Shown here in pieces: positions 7,910 to 18,826 of a stretch of DNA of 27,500 bases (position 1 is the first letter of the stretch; each line of letters opens with the position of its first letter). The position numbers and the translations under genes are program-made. The DNA lies in NCBI GenBank assembly GCA_037447655.1, contig JBBHKE010001591.1:71504-99003 (forward strand), written 5' to 3'. Source of the stretch: Zygnema cylindricum. Its lineage: Eukaryota > Streptophyta > Zygnematophyceae > Zygnematales > Zygnemataceae. The notes under the pieces were generated by a model. That model did not search any database and was not told where the DNA came from. It saw only the letters and a list, made by a program, of their open reading frames with translations.

Positions 7910-8611
7910 GGGTGGACTTCCATTAGCGAAAAAGTAGGGTTTTTTACTGACGGGCGTACCGTTTCTTATAGGTTCGTACAGAATTATTTTTTTCCAAGGA
8001 AAACAACATTACAGAAAAATTTCCAATGTTGTAGCCGTAATTTTGGACCGTCGGATTCTATTACACTTTTTATCCGAGACGCCACGTCACCAACCCTACA
8101 GCTTGATAAGACCGTGCATAGGGAGGACAGTTCTCGAATACAGAACGTGTAAAAATAGGCCGCGTGGAAAAGGTAAAAAAAATCCACGAGGAGCGCGCGC
8201 ATGTGCGTACACGTCGTAAGGGCCACGTGCCTTCCGCCAGGGTGGCTGCGAATCTGCCGAAATTATCCCGTCACGCTCCCACCATCAAAGTTTGCCGCCG
8301 CCTTTTTGTCGTTGCGTTTTGAAATTTTGGGTAGTGCATTTAATGCCATATGTACGAGTCATTAAATACCTCCGACGGTACAGATATTTCTTCCACGGGT
8401 ACAGATATTACCTCCGATCGTACAGATATTGCGTTCAAACATTGCATTCTAAGATTCTTTCAAGATTTTATGCATCTAATATTAACCTACGTGTTACAAC
8501 CAGAATGAGCCACGCACATAAAAAGTGGTTTACTGTCGCGACCTAATGGAAGGCACACCTTTCAGTAAAATTTTCCGTACAATTACTGAGACGCCTAATG
8601 GAAGTCCACCC
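7910..8611 (+). mobile_element. Element G, non-autonomous TIR transposon (702 bp)
   Basis: The left end GGGTGGACTTCCATTAG (7910) and the reverse complement of the right end (8611) are identical over 17 bp. Both sides are flanked by TAT (7907-7909 and 8612-8614), a likely 3-bp TSD. The interior is similar to G' and G'' further right, including a GACCGT(T/C)GGAT block and the stretch near 8340-8380 with ACGAGTCATTA and ACCTCCG. No transposase is encoded. The 3-bp target and GGG start suit a PIF/Harbinger-like origin, but this is inference. Confidence 0.82.
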
Positions 8612-8634
8612 TATTTCAAAAAAATCAAACTTCC

Positions 8635-8670
8635 TCGTTTCTCACACGATACAGTACAGTACCGTACTGT
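8635..8670. repeat. Palindromic ACAGTAC cluster
   Basis: ACAGTACAGTACCGTACTGTACCG contains overlapping inverted repeats centred on GTAC (described here by its halves ACAGTACAGTAC and CGTACTGTACCG). Similar CAGTAC/GTACTG clusters occur near 14207-14220, 19232-19258 and 19574-19592. It is just outside element G. Confidence 0.6.
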
Positions 8671-10541
8671 ACCGCAACAAGTTAAAAAAATACAAAATAC
8701 CAAATGTACTGTACCGGGTCGCCTGGTTCGACAGTTTTCGTTTGGGAAAAATTGCGGACACCCTAAACTTTTCCGGGTACACACCGATTGGATTTTCCCG
8801 TTCATTTTTTGTAATCCGACAGGCTGTCGCAGACCGACCGGCCGTTGCGATTTTATTGCTTCCATTAGATTTTGACGGCCAAAAGAGACCGTACCGTCAA
8901 ATTGAGGGTTCGCGTGCGCGGAAGTTATTAACAAAAAATTGACGACTTCGCGTTTTGAACGAAGGGAAATATTTCTGGTGTTAAAATTGCACCACTGTAA
9001 TACTGTTTACAGTAGAATCGACATCAGATATTAGGCGTATTTTTAAGTCCAAGTTATGAGGCTAGATGTCACTCTAGAAGGATTTGCCACTAATTGTAAG
9101 TGGACATTTCTTGGCACCAATATCAAGGCCAATTTTTCACAAGGTCGTGTCATTAAATATAACTCTAACGTACATGCCTCATGGGTTGTACTACATAGGC
9201 TTGTGCTCGAATATTAGGAATAGTCAAGGATTTTTCAAGCTTCATATGTCATTATACAAATTGTAAGGTAATGTTTTAAAACCTATAATCTCAAAGAACG
9301 AAGGAACAAGAATAAAACGATGTGAACCATGAAGTTGAAAAGAAGGCAAAGGGAGCGTGGCAGGATGCCCTCAATAAATATTCTGGTGATTTTTAGTGGA
9401 CTTCCATTCACCCTGTTCAAAGCTACGTGGTCTACATGAGGTGTAAAGGAGTCGATTGTCACTTATATTAACTATCCAAGTGTAACGATTGTAAGCGAAC
9501 CATAGTTTGCTACCATCCTCTTTGCGCACGGTGGAGGATAATGGTCATCTAATGGTTGGATGTAGTGATTACTTCCCGGATGTTGGGAAAAAAATGAATA
9601 TTCAATGTTTGCCCTTGAAGGTTTGATGGGCTATTGGGAAAAATGTTTACAAAAAAACAAAAAAAAATAAAAGCAGTACAGCAAGGTACATATTTACCCC
9701 ATTTTTTCCTTTATCGGGTTTCACCCTTATACTTCATAGTACATAGGTTGAACTTCTCAAAACCCTAAGTTTAGACCATATCTTATTTCGAGTCAGGTGT
9801 ATTAACGAACATTTATACGGCAACCTTTGTTGCCGAGGCTAACACGAAATAGATTAAGGACTGTGTATAGTTTTTGTTTAGCGTTTTATTTATGCAATTA
9901 TAATATTTAGTTTGTATATAATGCAAACGCATTTGTATTATTGACATATCATTCATTTTCTCAAATAGAGACACGAGATTCGAATAAAACCAACAATATT
10001 CCTTCGATTTGTTTCCGTAAGCTACAAAGTGAAATGCATAATTTATGACATGTATTTGCCATTCTCTCTATTGATTAAGCACTCCAAGTATAAATGACAG
10101 GGGTGGACAACCATTCTTTGTAATTGTATAATAATATTTGTTTGTATATATTTATTTCATTAATTATCTCTATGTGTAATACTGCCTATTCTTATTGTGG
10201 TTGATGTATAAACGGACACTTCTACCATTCCACGCTCAAATTTTTGTTGGCACCATTACCTTTGTAATTATGCTCTCAAGAATTGTGTAAACAAGAATGT
10301 GTACTCATCAAGCTATAAAACTAAATACTTGAGGAGTGCACTCATCTTAGCTTTTTCTTATGTACTAAGCTTTTTTTCTAGCTTATTCATGTGTTATTTT
10401 TTTGATATCTCAATGATTTGCGATAGGTGGGACAATGTTTAAGACCTGTTGATGTGTCATTATATGCACATTTGCAACGACTATAATAGTGTGCACGCCA
10501 TCCTGTATTGCAAATAAATGAAGTTAAAATGAGGTGTCCAC
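8671..10541. other. Unassigned AT-rich spacer, nothing recognised
   Basis: Nearly 2 kb without a convincing gene, RNA or delimited transposon. Frames are short and carry no motif. One GTGGACTTCCATT word near 9400 resembles the end of element G but has no partner and is not called. Confidence 0.5.
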
Positions 10542-10543
10542 TA

Positions 10544-11022
10544 CACCATGCATTGCTATTAGCGTTAAGAAATAATTACTTAAAAAAAACAACTATTGTT
10601 ATTTGTTATAATTTGCGTTCAAGGCCATTCGCCAAGAAAAATTAACTCTATTTTATGCATAACTCTAATTTGGGTACATTTTTTCCATAGTGTATCCAGT
10701 ATATCTTGTGTTCACATAGTAAACATTTGAACATGTGAGAACAACTTTGTGTGATTTTTCCCCATCTTTATCTTTGCGAATCAAATCCGAGTGCACTATT
10801 TAGTGTCGGTGCCCTCACTTTCGCGTGTCAACGCCTTTTTCTAACGCTCATCTATGGGATCGCACAGAATGACACATGTCGTACACTACTGCACACTATT
10901 TAAAAACTGTCCAAATTAGAGTTTTTAATTCTAACTACGTAATATCTATGTTCACGTAAAAAAATCAATCAGAGTTTTTAATTCTATTTTAGATTCGAGG
11001 GTATGAATAGCAATTCACGGTA
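10544..11022 (+). mobile_element. Element H, CACCRTG-end MITE-like element (about 479 bp)
   Basis: The left end reads CACCATGCATTGCTATTAGC after TA (10542-10543). The right end, reversed, reads TACCGTGAATTGCTATTC before TA (11023-11024). The imperfect TIR and TA flanks suit a mariner or Stowaway-like MITE. The interior holds repeated TCTAATTTGGGTAC-type and TTTTTAATTCTA words also seen in H'. No coding capacity is visible. Confidence 0.55.
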
Positions 11023-11024
11023 TA

Positions 11025-11673
11025 CTGTTTTTTCACATATTGTTACTTTTGAACATTTTAGGTGACTTGTGTGTGTATGCCCCCTGTGGGTCAAACGCCT
11101 TGTGGACAAGGCAATAAAAAGAGTTTTATATTTAAGACGACAAGTTTTTTTTTTGTCTTCGGCAAATCAGAAATGCCTTCAGCTTGGGAATTACCAAGCA
11201 AAGTAACTGTAAGTACTAAGTAACATAATAAGTACAGCCAGTGCAACACTGTAATGTTCAACACTGCCCGTAATTTTACAAATGAACGACCGTATGATTG
11301 GACATGGTGTGCCCGCACTGAATGTCGGAGTGTCCGTAGCGGCAACGGTTTCTTTTTAGCCACAAATTGTTAGGAAGCGCGAGTAACAATTAAAAAATAA
11401 ACAAATAATGAACCAATGAATGATATAGTTCCAGGTATAACAAAACCAGTTCGGTAAATCAAAAAGATAAGTGAATTTCATAATTAGGCGCACCTATTAT
11501 TGTTCGTTGCCACGTATACAAAAAAACATTGTACTTTTCATACATCCTAATATAAATAATTAAATATGCTGTACCATTAAATGTACGTCCTTCAAAATCG
11601 TCGTACTTTTATTAATCGTTGCATACACATTCAAATAGCCGTACAATACTTTTGCCCATACACGACCCTGGTC
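11025..11673. other. Unassigned spacer
   Basis: AT-rich sequence between H and D with no delimited element. The 90-codon minus-strand frame at 11091-11363 has no recognisable motif and is not called a gene. Confidence 0.5.
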
Positions 11674-11681
11674 ATTAAAAC

Positions 11682-12514
11682 CATAGTTAAAAAGTAGGCT
11701 TTTTTATGGTAGGCCTTTGGTAGGTGCACAAAACTCTGCACAAAACTCGCGCAGAGTAGGCATACTGTATGTGTGTGCGTCGTGCACACTTCTGTACGAA
11801 CATCCGAATCTGACGTAAGATCAAAGTACAGCGCACGCTGCCGGACGAAATTTTTTAGCGAACTGACACGGCGTAGGATGACATTCCGTGGGGAAAAAAA
11901 CCAGGAAAAAAAAAGCGCGGACGGGCAACCAAACAAAATTTCGAAATAATTGCGATGGAGTTAAAATGAGCGCGGTGGAGAGCGGTGAAAGTGCGACGAG
12001 AGAGAGTACGGACAGTTCATAGCTTTTTCGGAAAGTTGTTTTGCAGCCACCAACGGGGTTGGTCCGTAGGGTTTGGTATTTTTTTTGGCAGTATGGTATT
12101 TTTTTTGTTTTTATCGTCCCATATTGCCTGGTTGGTCAATTTGAGGCTTTATTTAGTGTGGCCCTCAAAATTGCAGACGTTAATATGACAGATTGTCCTT
12201 TCGTAAGTTGTGTTATAGGCTTTTCATGTGATCTTTTTAAATCGCCTACTTTGATCAGCGACCGTCCGATCGTCTAAATCTGACGGTTTAAATAAGAAGT
12301 CCCTCAAAACTCACATAAATATTTTTTTTTGTCCGATTTTTTTCAAGAATTTAGACATGTCGTTTAATTCTCTATCGAACGATGTGCAACTCAACCCTGT
12401 TCCTATTTTATTTCATTTTGCGGCCAATACAATATGGGTCTTAAGGGCATATTGTATGTTTTGCGTACAATAGGCATATTCTATGGGCGTACGGTCACCT
12501 ACTTTTGAACTATG
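11682..12514 (+). mobile_element. Element D, hAT-like non-autonomous transposon (833 bp) with 8-bp TSD
   Basis: The ends are CATAGTTAAAAAGTAGG on the left and CATAGTTCAAAAGTAGG when the right end is reversed (16 of 17 match). They are flanked by exact 8-bp direct repeats ATTAAAAC at 11674-11681 and 12515-12522. An 8-bp duplication is typical of the hAT superfamily; the terminal bases do not fit the hAT consensus perfectly. A second copy, D', lies at 19956-22221 in the same orientation. Frames at 11631-11936 and 11985-12277 show no transposase motif. This copy also supplies the empty site that proves the insertion of C' into D'. Confidence 0.9.
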
Positions 12515-12570
12515 ATTAAAACTTTTGCTTTCACCCTCTGCAATTTTGCAAACTCAAATTTCTCAAGTTA

Positions 12571-13317
12571 GGGTGGGTCTTTATGTACTTAAAACTTAGA
12601 GAATATACTTTGTTTTTTAGCGCAGATCCGGCGGACCCAGATTTCGGGTGTCCCTATGTGTACCAAACGAAGTTGTCACTTAAGGGCGTGACGATTGTAT
12701 ACGTCGACGATGCCCGTGACGGCTGTCGACAGTGTACAATATGTGATGACGCAGCAAAATTGTAAAAAAATGCCTTGAACGTCGCGAGAATGCGAGGTTG
12801 CGTGAGAGAGGCGGCGTGTGCGACTTGCTGGGGCGCCCTCAGAGATTTCTCAGGATTTCGTCAAATGGCATTTGAGTTTTCAGACCCCTGGAATGGAAAA
12901 GTCTGTATTGAACGAAACACGACAAAACAAAACAAATTGTGTACTTTGATTTCCGCAAACGGACAAAACATAACGAATAGTGTACCTTTCGCCGTAACTT
13001 GAATTCGTTTGATTTTTTTGTAAGAATGTTTACACGTGCGAATACGTAATCCTATTTGTTTTTGAAAAGTAATTTGTTTTAAAACACATCGGCCCTGTAT
13101 TTTAAAGAAAAGTTTGAAGATGACGTTTTTTGGCGTGGCCGTGGGTAGAAGAACACAAGACGACAACATGTAGTACATCTTAAATTCGATGATGACTCAA
13201 AATGCACTTCTCTTCTTTTCTATTTTTTTGTACGGTTGAAACTTACGCGGTACGGCTCTAAGTTTTGCAGGAAAACGACAGAAAAATACCCTTACTTTGG
13301 TACACAGAGACTCACCC
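12571..13317 (+). mobile_element. Element A, Tourist/Harbinger-like MITE (747 bp) with TTA TSD
   Basis: The left end GGGTGGGTCTTTATGTAC follows TTA (12568-12570). The right end, reversed, is GGGTGAGTCTCTGTGTACC and precedes TTA (13318-13320). GGG-starting ends with a TTA duplication are typical of Tourist-type MITEs of the PIF/Harbinger superfamily. Element B (20062-20811) is an inverted full-length relative. A 75-codon frame (12775-13002) is partly kept in B, but most base differences change the amino acid, so it is probably not a gene. Confidence 0.9.
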
Positions 13318-13320
13318 TTA

Positions 13321-13811
13321 TTCCCGCGAAACTTTATTTTTTTGGGATATGTTTCAATTACTACAATTGAATCTTCTACAATCACAATTAAGCGACCTGA
13401 CTGTCCGATTTTTAGTCACACTGTACGCCAGTCTGCTAAAAACGACAAAAGTTTTAAAGTACAGATTCTGGCGAAATATTGTACACAATATATATTGTAC
13501 ACAATTATCATTTTTTTCTGCTGCAATTCCAGAGTTTCATAAGATTGACGCAGAAGCGACTAGGAATTGGGCTAAAATCCGTACGTGATAGTGACGTGTT
13601 TTCTTAACAGTTTTCTGAAACATTCCTTCAATTAGTGGCCAATAACGCCAGTAACAGCGTACGGGAAAAATCCATAGCCGTACATCTGCCACGCAATCTC
13701 ATGACGTGGTAATGTGTTTGACGTCTTCCTTTACATTATAACATGTCGGCTGGTGCAGGCTGAAACGCCAAACTCGTTTTTTTTTTTTTATATTTATTTA
13801 CGTACAATTTA
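13321..13811. other. Unassigned spacer
   Basis: AT-rich sequence with a TATATTGTACACAATATATATTGTACACAAT-like palindromic patch near 13470-13505 (ATTGTACACAAT given twice). No gene or delimited element was recognised. Confidence 0.5.
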
Positions 13812-14503
13812 GGGTGGACCTCCATTAGAGAAAGACTGAAAGAGTGAGATTGTTTAATGGATGCCGTACGTTTTTGTTCGGCATGGTCCCATTTTTTTTG
13901 TCAGACAGGTCAGGTCAAGATACTCTTATCGTTTGGGCGTAAATATTGACCGTTGGATGTTTAGCTCTTTCAGATCCGCGGAGCAATCGCGCAAATCATG
14001 TAGTGTGTGGATAATCACACAATGGTTAGTGGTTACAGGTCTACCATTTCCACCAGAAATATTAAAAAAAAAAACTTTCCAACGAGCTCGCGATGAAAGG
14101 CTTACACGTGGTACAAGATCCGTACCTTTCGCCACGTCTAATTTAGCTCCACCGACAATAATATCTTCGGCACGCTCCATTATGCGGATCTTCAAAGTTT
14201 GAGTCTGCAGTACAGTACTTTTTGCTCATTCCGTTTCGAAATTTTAATTTCCGTTTTCAAAATACAAATTTGGTCGCAAACTTTTCGTACGAGTCATTAG
14301 TTACCTCCGCTGGTACAAACTATTATTTTCAAAATTTACGTTTGACGAATCTTTTTAGATTTCCTACGTGGTACCAGCCGAAATGAGCCAAAGCAGGTGA
14401 GAGGTTGTTCGCCGAACCGATATAAAGGACGACTCCACAAGATATCACGGCCAAAAAACGTATCCGTACGTTTTTTTTGCGACCGCCTAATGGAATAGAG
14501 GCC
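13812..14503 (+). mobile_element. Element G', degenerate copy of element G (about 692 bp)
   Basis: The left end GGGTGGACCTCCATTAGAG matches G with one change. The right end is eroded but keeps TTCCATTAGGCG when reversed. The length is close to that of G. The interior shares the GACCGTTGGATGTTT block and the ACGAGTCATTAGTTACCTCC block with G and G''. Frames at 13861-14202 (plus) and 13926-14195 (minus) overlap and are not called genes. Confidence 0.65.
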
Positions 14504-16090
14504 TAAATTAGGGCCGTCGTCCATCAGGCGTTCTAGTAATCGTACAGATACGTATGGCAGTAATATTTTCATCACTTCTCCATCAGGTCGTGCCAGCAAG
14601 GCAACTATGGCCTAGATGCTTCATTTCGATTGGAACCACGTAGGTTCATGTTCAGACTGCCGGGAATATTAAAAGATTTGAAAGCACAAAATCTGACCGG
14701 CGTATCTGTACGGACGAACGACATTTAAGATATATAAAAACGTATTAAAAATTAACTTCTCTACGTGCCTACTTTATCACTATGAGAATTATGGATAGTT
14801 TGTTCAAAACGCATTTTACGCACGATTCAAACGCGAGAATAATACGTAGAAATCGGAGAGATCGAATTGACAAAATCGCAAAAATCGTTAATTAATTTAT
14901 GTCCGTATAATTCCGTACATGTTAAATTGAATTGAACATGTACCGCAGTTTGTACGTTTTCCGTTAAGTGAGCATTTGACAGGTAGCCATGGCCTTCTCT
15001 CTCTACCTCTCCGAGAGCATGCAACTGCAAAAAAACAAAGTACATGTCATTTGCAAAAGACATTTTTCATCATTCACCATTGCACAACGTAACATGTTAA
15101 TAATATTAAGAAAAACAATCACATTAAACCAAAAAATAAATACATATATGTCCTTCGTCTATTTGTATTTTAAATCTTCTTCCCCTACGCCAAAGTCTAT
15201 CATGTCTTCATCTGAATCATCTTCCCTAACCTCCCTTTCCTCTTCTTTTGAGATCTGTAACTTCTTCGACAACAAATTCAGCGACAATTTTGTTGTCTAC
15301 CTTCGTGGCATCAATAATGTCGTCTTTCTTCAAGATTCGCTTTCAAGTTTTCATAGCGGCATCTTTTCAATAATTTGAAAAAGACGCTTGTACACATTTT
15401 AAACTCACCTCGCAAATAGTGTGACGCTGCACCGTCTCTTTTCAAAATTGTCCATACATGAATGATAAAATTCCGTACACTATCAGTGAAATTTATGTTC
15501 ACTTTACCAGAAAAATAGTACTAATACGCCCAACGTATCTTTTAATCAAATTTTGTACATTTCCCATATAAATCGTACAGTTATCCTAAATACGGTACAA
15601 TTCCGTAAATTGTCCGTTCATTTTACCGGACAAAAAGTACATCGCGTTTTTTTTGCGTTTTTTTCAAAGGTCACGAATCACACGTATAAATCTAAAAAAA
15701 ATGGAAAAATCGCGCAAATTGAGGCACATGCCTTTGCCAAGTGTTAGTCTGTAATTCCTGTTTCGCTGGGAATCATGTATTTTTTTACCAAGTGTACCAA
15801 TAGACTCCCCGAGTGTGTGGTAAGTCTCCTCTTTGGGACATTTAAAGAGACTGTCTAAACACTAGTTAAACACTGGACAAGGGGAGCGTTTGCTTCGAAA
15901 ACTTAAAATCGGACGGTCGACATTTTCGCCCTAAAGTCAAGAGAATCCTACCCAATCTCTATTAAAAATGTTTTTTAATTAAAGAAAAAAACAGTACGGC
16001 TTAGTACGAAAAGGTATGTTTTTCAGTAAATTACCTCGTTTTTTTGCTTGATGGAGCCCCACATTTAGTGTGAATTACATAACAATATAG
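14504..16090. other. Mostly unassigned AT-rich DNA
   Basis: Apart from a doubtful exon at 15162-15296 nothing was recognised. The 129-codon plus-strand frame at 14989-15378 has a serine-rich middle that is the antisense of an acidic minus-strand frame, so at most one of the two is real. Confidence 0.5.
15159..15296 (-). CDS. Doubtful terminal exon with acidic tail (hypothetical)
   Basis: On the minus strand a 45-codon frame from 15296 to a TAG at 15161-15159 follows a GTAG that could be an acceptor. It encodes a Lys/Glu-rich segment and then EDDSDEDMIDFGVGEEDLK, the kind of acidic tail found at many protein C-termini. A GTGAGT donor occurs upstream on the same strand near 15410, but no joined frame between them works without an early stop. 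It may be an exon of a decayed gene or transposase, or chance. No family was recognised. Confidence 0.25.
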   Translation of the reverse strand, partial: TTKLSLNLLSKKLQISKEEEREVREDDSDEDMIDFGVGEEDLKYK

Positions 16091-16092
16091 TA

Positions 16093-16310
16093 CACCGTGT
16101 ATCGCTATTAGTGTTAATATTTTTTTCGCCACTCGAATTGTTTCTTTCCATATACACTTGTTTGTTTTTCACATAAAGACCTCCAATTGGAAGATGGGAA
16201 TCCGGGCTTTCAGTTGCAACTTTCATATCCATCATCCGACAAGCGTGTACGGAGAAAATATGTATTAAGTGGCAAAAATAAAACATTTACACTAATAGCG
16301 ATACACGGTG
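16093..16310 (+). mobile_element. Element E, 218-bp MITE with near-perfect TIRs and TA flanks
   Basis: Both ends read CACCGTGTATCGCTATTAGT and continue matching for about 26 bp with one difference. TA dinucleotides flank both sides (16091-16092 and 16311-16312). Small size, no coding capacity and TA target suit a mariner or Stowaway-like MITE, though the terminal bases are not the Stowaway consensus. A same-size relative, E'', is at 23552-23768. Confidence 0.85.
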
Positions 16311-16475
16311 TACAGTAGTTCAAGAGGTATTGAAAAATTTCAAAAATTTTAATAGTATAATGTACAAAATATTTCTCTTTGTACCTTGACTGAATCGTCA
16401 CTCTGTACAAAAAGACATAAGAGATACCAAATAGCGCATCGACACTTGGTAGGGCACACGAATTTCATTCACTAA

Positions 16476-17268
16476 GGGTTCATTTGCATGTGCTAAAGTT
16501 ACAGATGTTTTTTGTCGTTTTCCTTCATAACTTGGGAAAAAACGAGAAAATCTCCAACCATCGAAAAAAATGAAATTTCCACCGTACAAGTTTCGTTACC
16601 TTCAAAATTTATATGTATTAGAGTGTGTCGTGTAGGGCAATGCAATTTGTCGTCTAGCGCGTTTGACCCACTTTCGCGTCCTTCCAGCTCATCTTCAAAC
16701 TTTACCAAAAAAGAAACCCACTGCAGGTTTCCAACCTGTTTTCGTGCACTTTTTTTCCATAGTAAGGTCGTGGAGGGGGTCTTGTCCAACGGGCGCCATT
16801 TCGTAAAAGCGAAGTTTATGAAATTGCCTCTTTCTCTCTCCCTTTCCCTCTCCCACTACCTTGTCTGTCTCAAAATTATTGCAATGAAGACGCCATTAAT
16901 GGTATAAAATGAAAGATCCCAAAAAACAATTTCTTTATAATATCTTTGGCCGTATTTTTATGGTAAGTAAGTTGAGAAAAGACTAAAAAACAAAATCGCA
17001 AAACCATGGCTAAAAGTTTTATAATTTGTGACGTTGACGTTGTCATAATTTGAGCGTGACGTCAAAATGTCACAAACCCTAATCATCTACATTGTCACAA
17101 GTATATAGACGTCTACAACCGTCACAAATTACACCCACGTCTACATCTATCACAATCTAAAGTAACAATTTCATTTATTTACATATGAATGCTATGAAAG
17201 TAGTACAGAGAATCATCGCTAAAAACAAAGTTACAAGACTAAAATTTTGGTTACATGTGAAAGTACCC
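16476..17268 (+). mobile_element. Element C, TIR transposon (793 bp), TWA target
   Basis: The left end is GGGTTCATTTGCATGTGC and the reversed right end GGGTACTTTCACATGTAACC. The flanks are TAA (16473-16475) and TTA (17269-17271), so the 3-bp target has one difference or one end has mutated. An inverted copy C' lies in the nest at 20034-21748. The right half carries several GTAGACGTC and TGTCACAA words and a GTGACG-rich subterminal region. A CT-rich stretch lies near 16830-16860. No complete transposase frame was found. Confidence 0.82.
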
Positions 17269-17271
17269 TTA

Positions 17272-18236
17272 GGACGTGTTCCCATGTGTTGAATTTATGA
17301 TTTTTCCGTCTTTTTCACATAATATTGGACTTCCAACGAGAAAATATTACGCCGTACGAAAAATGGGCAGAAACACAAGTACATTTTGCGTCATATTGTG
17401 TCATCCTGGAACTTGGAAGGTACGACAGTTTGGCGTGATTATCATCACGACCCACTTCCTTTGGCGTGATTATCATCACGACCCACTTCCTGCTCATCTT
17501 CACACTTGCACTGGAATCAAATCGCGACCTGATTTTATCAAAATTATACCCTCCTGACGAATAGAAAACCGGGATTGCACCCGTCAAGCGTTTATAAAAA
17601 GTTTGAACGACGGAGAGTACACTCTATTTTTTCCCTTGCTCGTCACGCGCATGTACGTACGAAAATTACGAGCATGTACGGAAAAAAAATATTTGGGGTC
17701 ATGGGTCCTTTGCAAAATTTTATGTCGTCCTCGTCTCTCCCCCCCTTTCTCACTCGACCGCTTCTCTTTCTCTCATGTTTACAAGAGATGCAACAATAAT
17801 AGTATCAAATGAAAGATATATATATTTTTCTTTTATTTAAATATTTTTGGTATGAGTTTGATGTCATATCGAATGATAAAAGTTAAAAAAAAGATATCGG
17901 GAAGCCATGGAGGAAAATCTACTTAGTAATGACATCACATGGTAGCATAACTTCGCTATGTCACAAAATCCTAAACATCTACAATGTCACAAAAACCTCG
18001 ACGTCTACAACCGTCGCCGTTTTTGTAGACGTCACTAATTATAGGAAGTTTCGTAGTCGTCTACGTTTCGTTTCGTAGACTGTCACACATTTTGTAGACG
18101 TCTACAACTGTCACATATTTGAAGCAATGAAGGCGCAAGAAATGATTGACATAGGAACACTTTGAAAAGTACACTGTAAAATCTGCGCTAAAATCCAAGT
18201 AACATTCCAAAGTTCCGGTTACATGGTCACACACCC
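17272..18236 (+). mobile_element. Element F, diverged relative of C (about 965 bp)
   Basis: F begins directly at the TTA shared with the right end of C. Its left end is GGACGTGTTCCCATGTG and its reversed right end GGGTGTGTGACCATGTAACC, followed by TTA (18237-18239). Interior order matches C: CT-rich block, AATGAAAGAT, CCATGG, then TGTCACAA and GTAGACGTC words. The left end is more diverged than the right, so the start is less certain. Confidence 0.6.
17430..17491. repeat. Exact 31-bp tandem duplication containing a hairpin
   Basis: Two identical 31-bp copies lie head to tail inside element F. Each holds CGTGATTATCATCACG, a 6-bp inverted repeat around TATC. Perfect identity suggests a recent duplication compared with the diverged surrounding element. 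Confidence 0.93.
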
Positions 18237-18468
18237 TTAGTCAACTAACATCTTAAATGTCTTTGTTCATATTCCTTCATTTTAGTGCGCACTAGAAGCA
18301 CTTTTTCATCATTGCGCCACTTGTATAGTATCAATTTTGTCCCCTTGTACAGCATAGATTAGTCACGTCGATTCAGTCTCATGTACTTTTGTGGTTCGCC
18401 ATCTAGCGATAGTCAACAACATGATTTAGTGTCTCTAAAGGAACTCTTCACAATTAGAAGAGTATCCA

Positions 18469-18506
18469 AACTCCTATTCCTCCTCCTCCTCCTCCTCGCG
18501 TTTTTT
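18469..18506. repeat. CCT trinucleotide microsatellite
   Basis: A short TCCTCCTCC run inside sequence between F and the next MITE fragment. The 85-codon frame over it (18381-18638) has a leucine-rich part caused by this repeat and is not called a gene. Confidence 0.8.
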
Positions 18507-18642
18507 TTACATCTGCGTATGCCGGAAAATATTTACGCAATTATATATTATTATATTTTATGTACTTTTAAATTTAAAAACGTACGGTGTAGTACAGATA
18601 TAACAGTCCGTACACCACACTATTTAAAAGGACACTAAATTA

Positions 18643-18779
18643 CAGTTGTGAACCGCATAGAGCGGGGTACCTCAAATAACGTGAAAAAACATTTAGCGTA
18701 CTTTATTCTATTTGAGAATTTGCCCCAAAAAAAGGGGTACCCCAATTAGCGTCATGTACGCTAATAGCGATTCACGGTG
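18643..18779 (+). mobile_element. Short CACCGTG-family MITE fragment (137 bp)
   Basis: The right end, reversed, reads CACCGTGAATCGCTATTAGC and is flanked by TA. The left end CAGTTGTGAACCGCATAGAG is a weaker match, also after TA. GGGGTACC words lie near both ends. It sits just left of an orphan CCC-TTA end (about 18782-18817) that resembles the C/F right end. Confidence 0.45.
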
Positions 18780-18826
18780 TAGCCTTTCAAAGTTTCGGTT
18801 ACTTGGAAACATGCCCTTAGGAATAT

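Noticed and set aside
12775-13002. 75-codon frame in element A with a similar frame in B (20363-20566), as a conserved small protein
   Set aside because: Comparing the copies by eye, most base differences change the amino acid (for example Gly/Arg, Phe/Ser, Cys-Ile/Ser-Thr, Gln/His). There is no sign of selection on protein, and B has an extra duplication upstream.
16499-16789. Frame in element C (minus strand) sharing NALDDKL and CTV-ISFF with a frame in C' (21551-21751), as transposase
   Set aside because: About 40 codons align without indels, but there is no known transposase motif, no catalytic acidic triad and no longer frame. It is at best a remnant.
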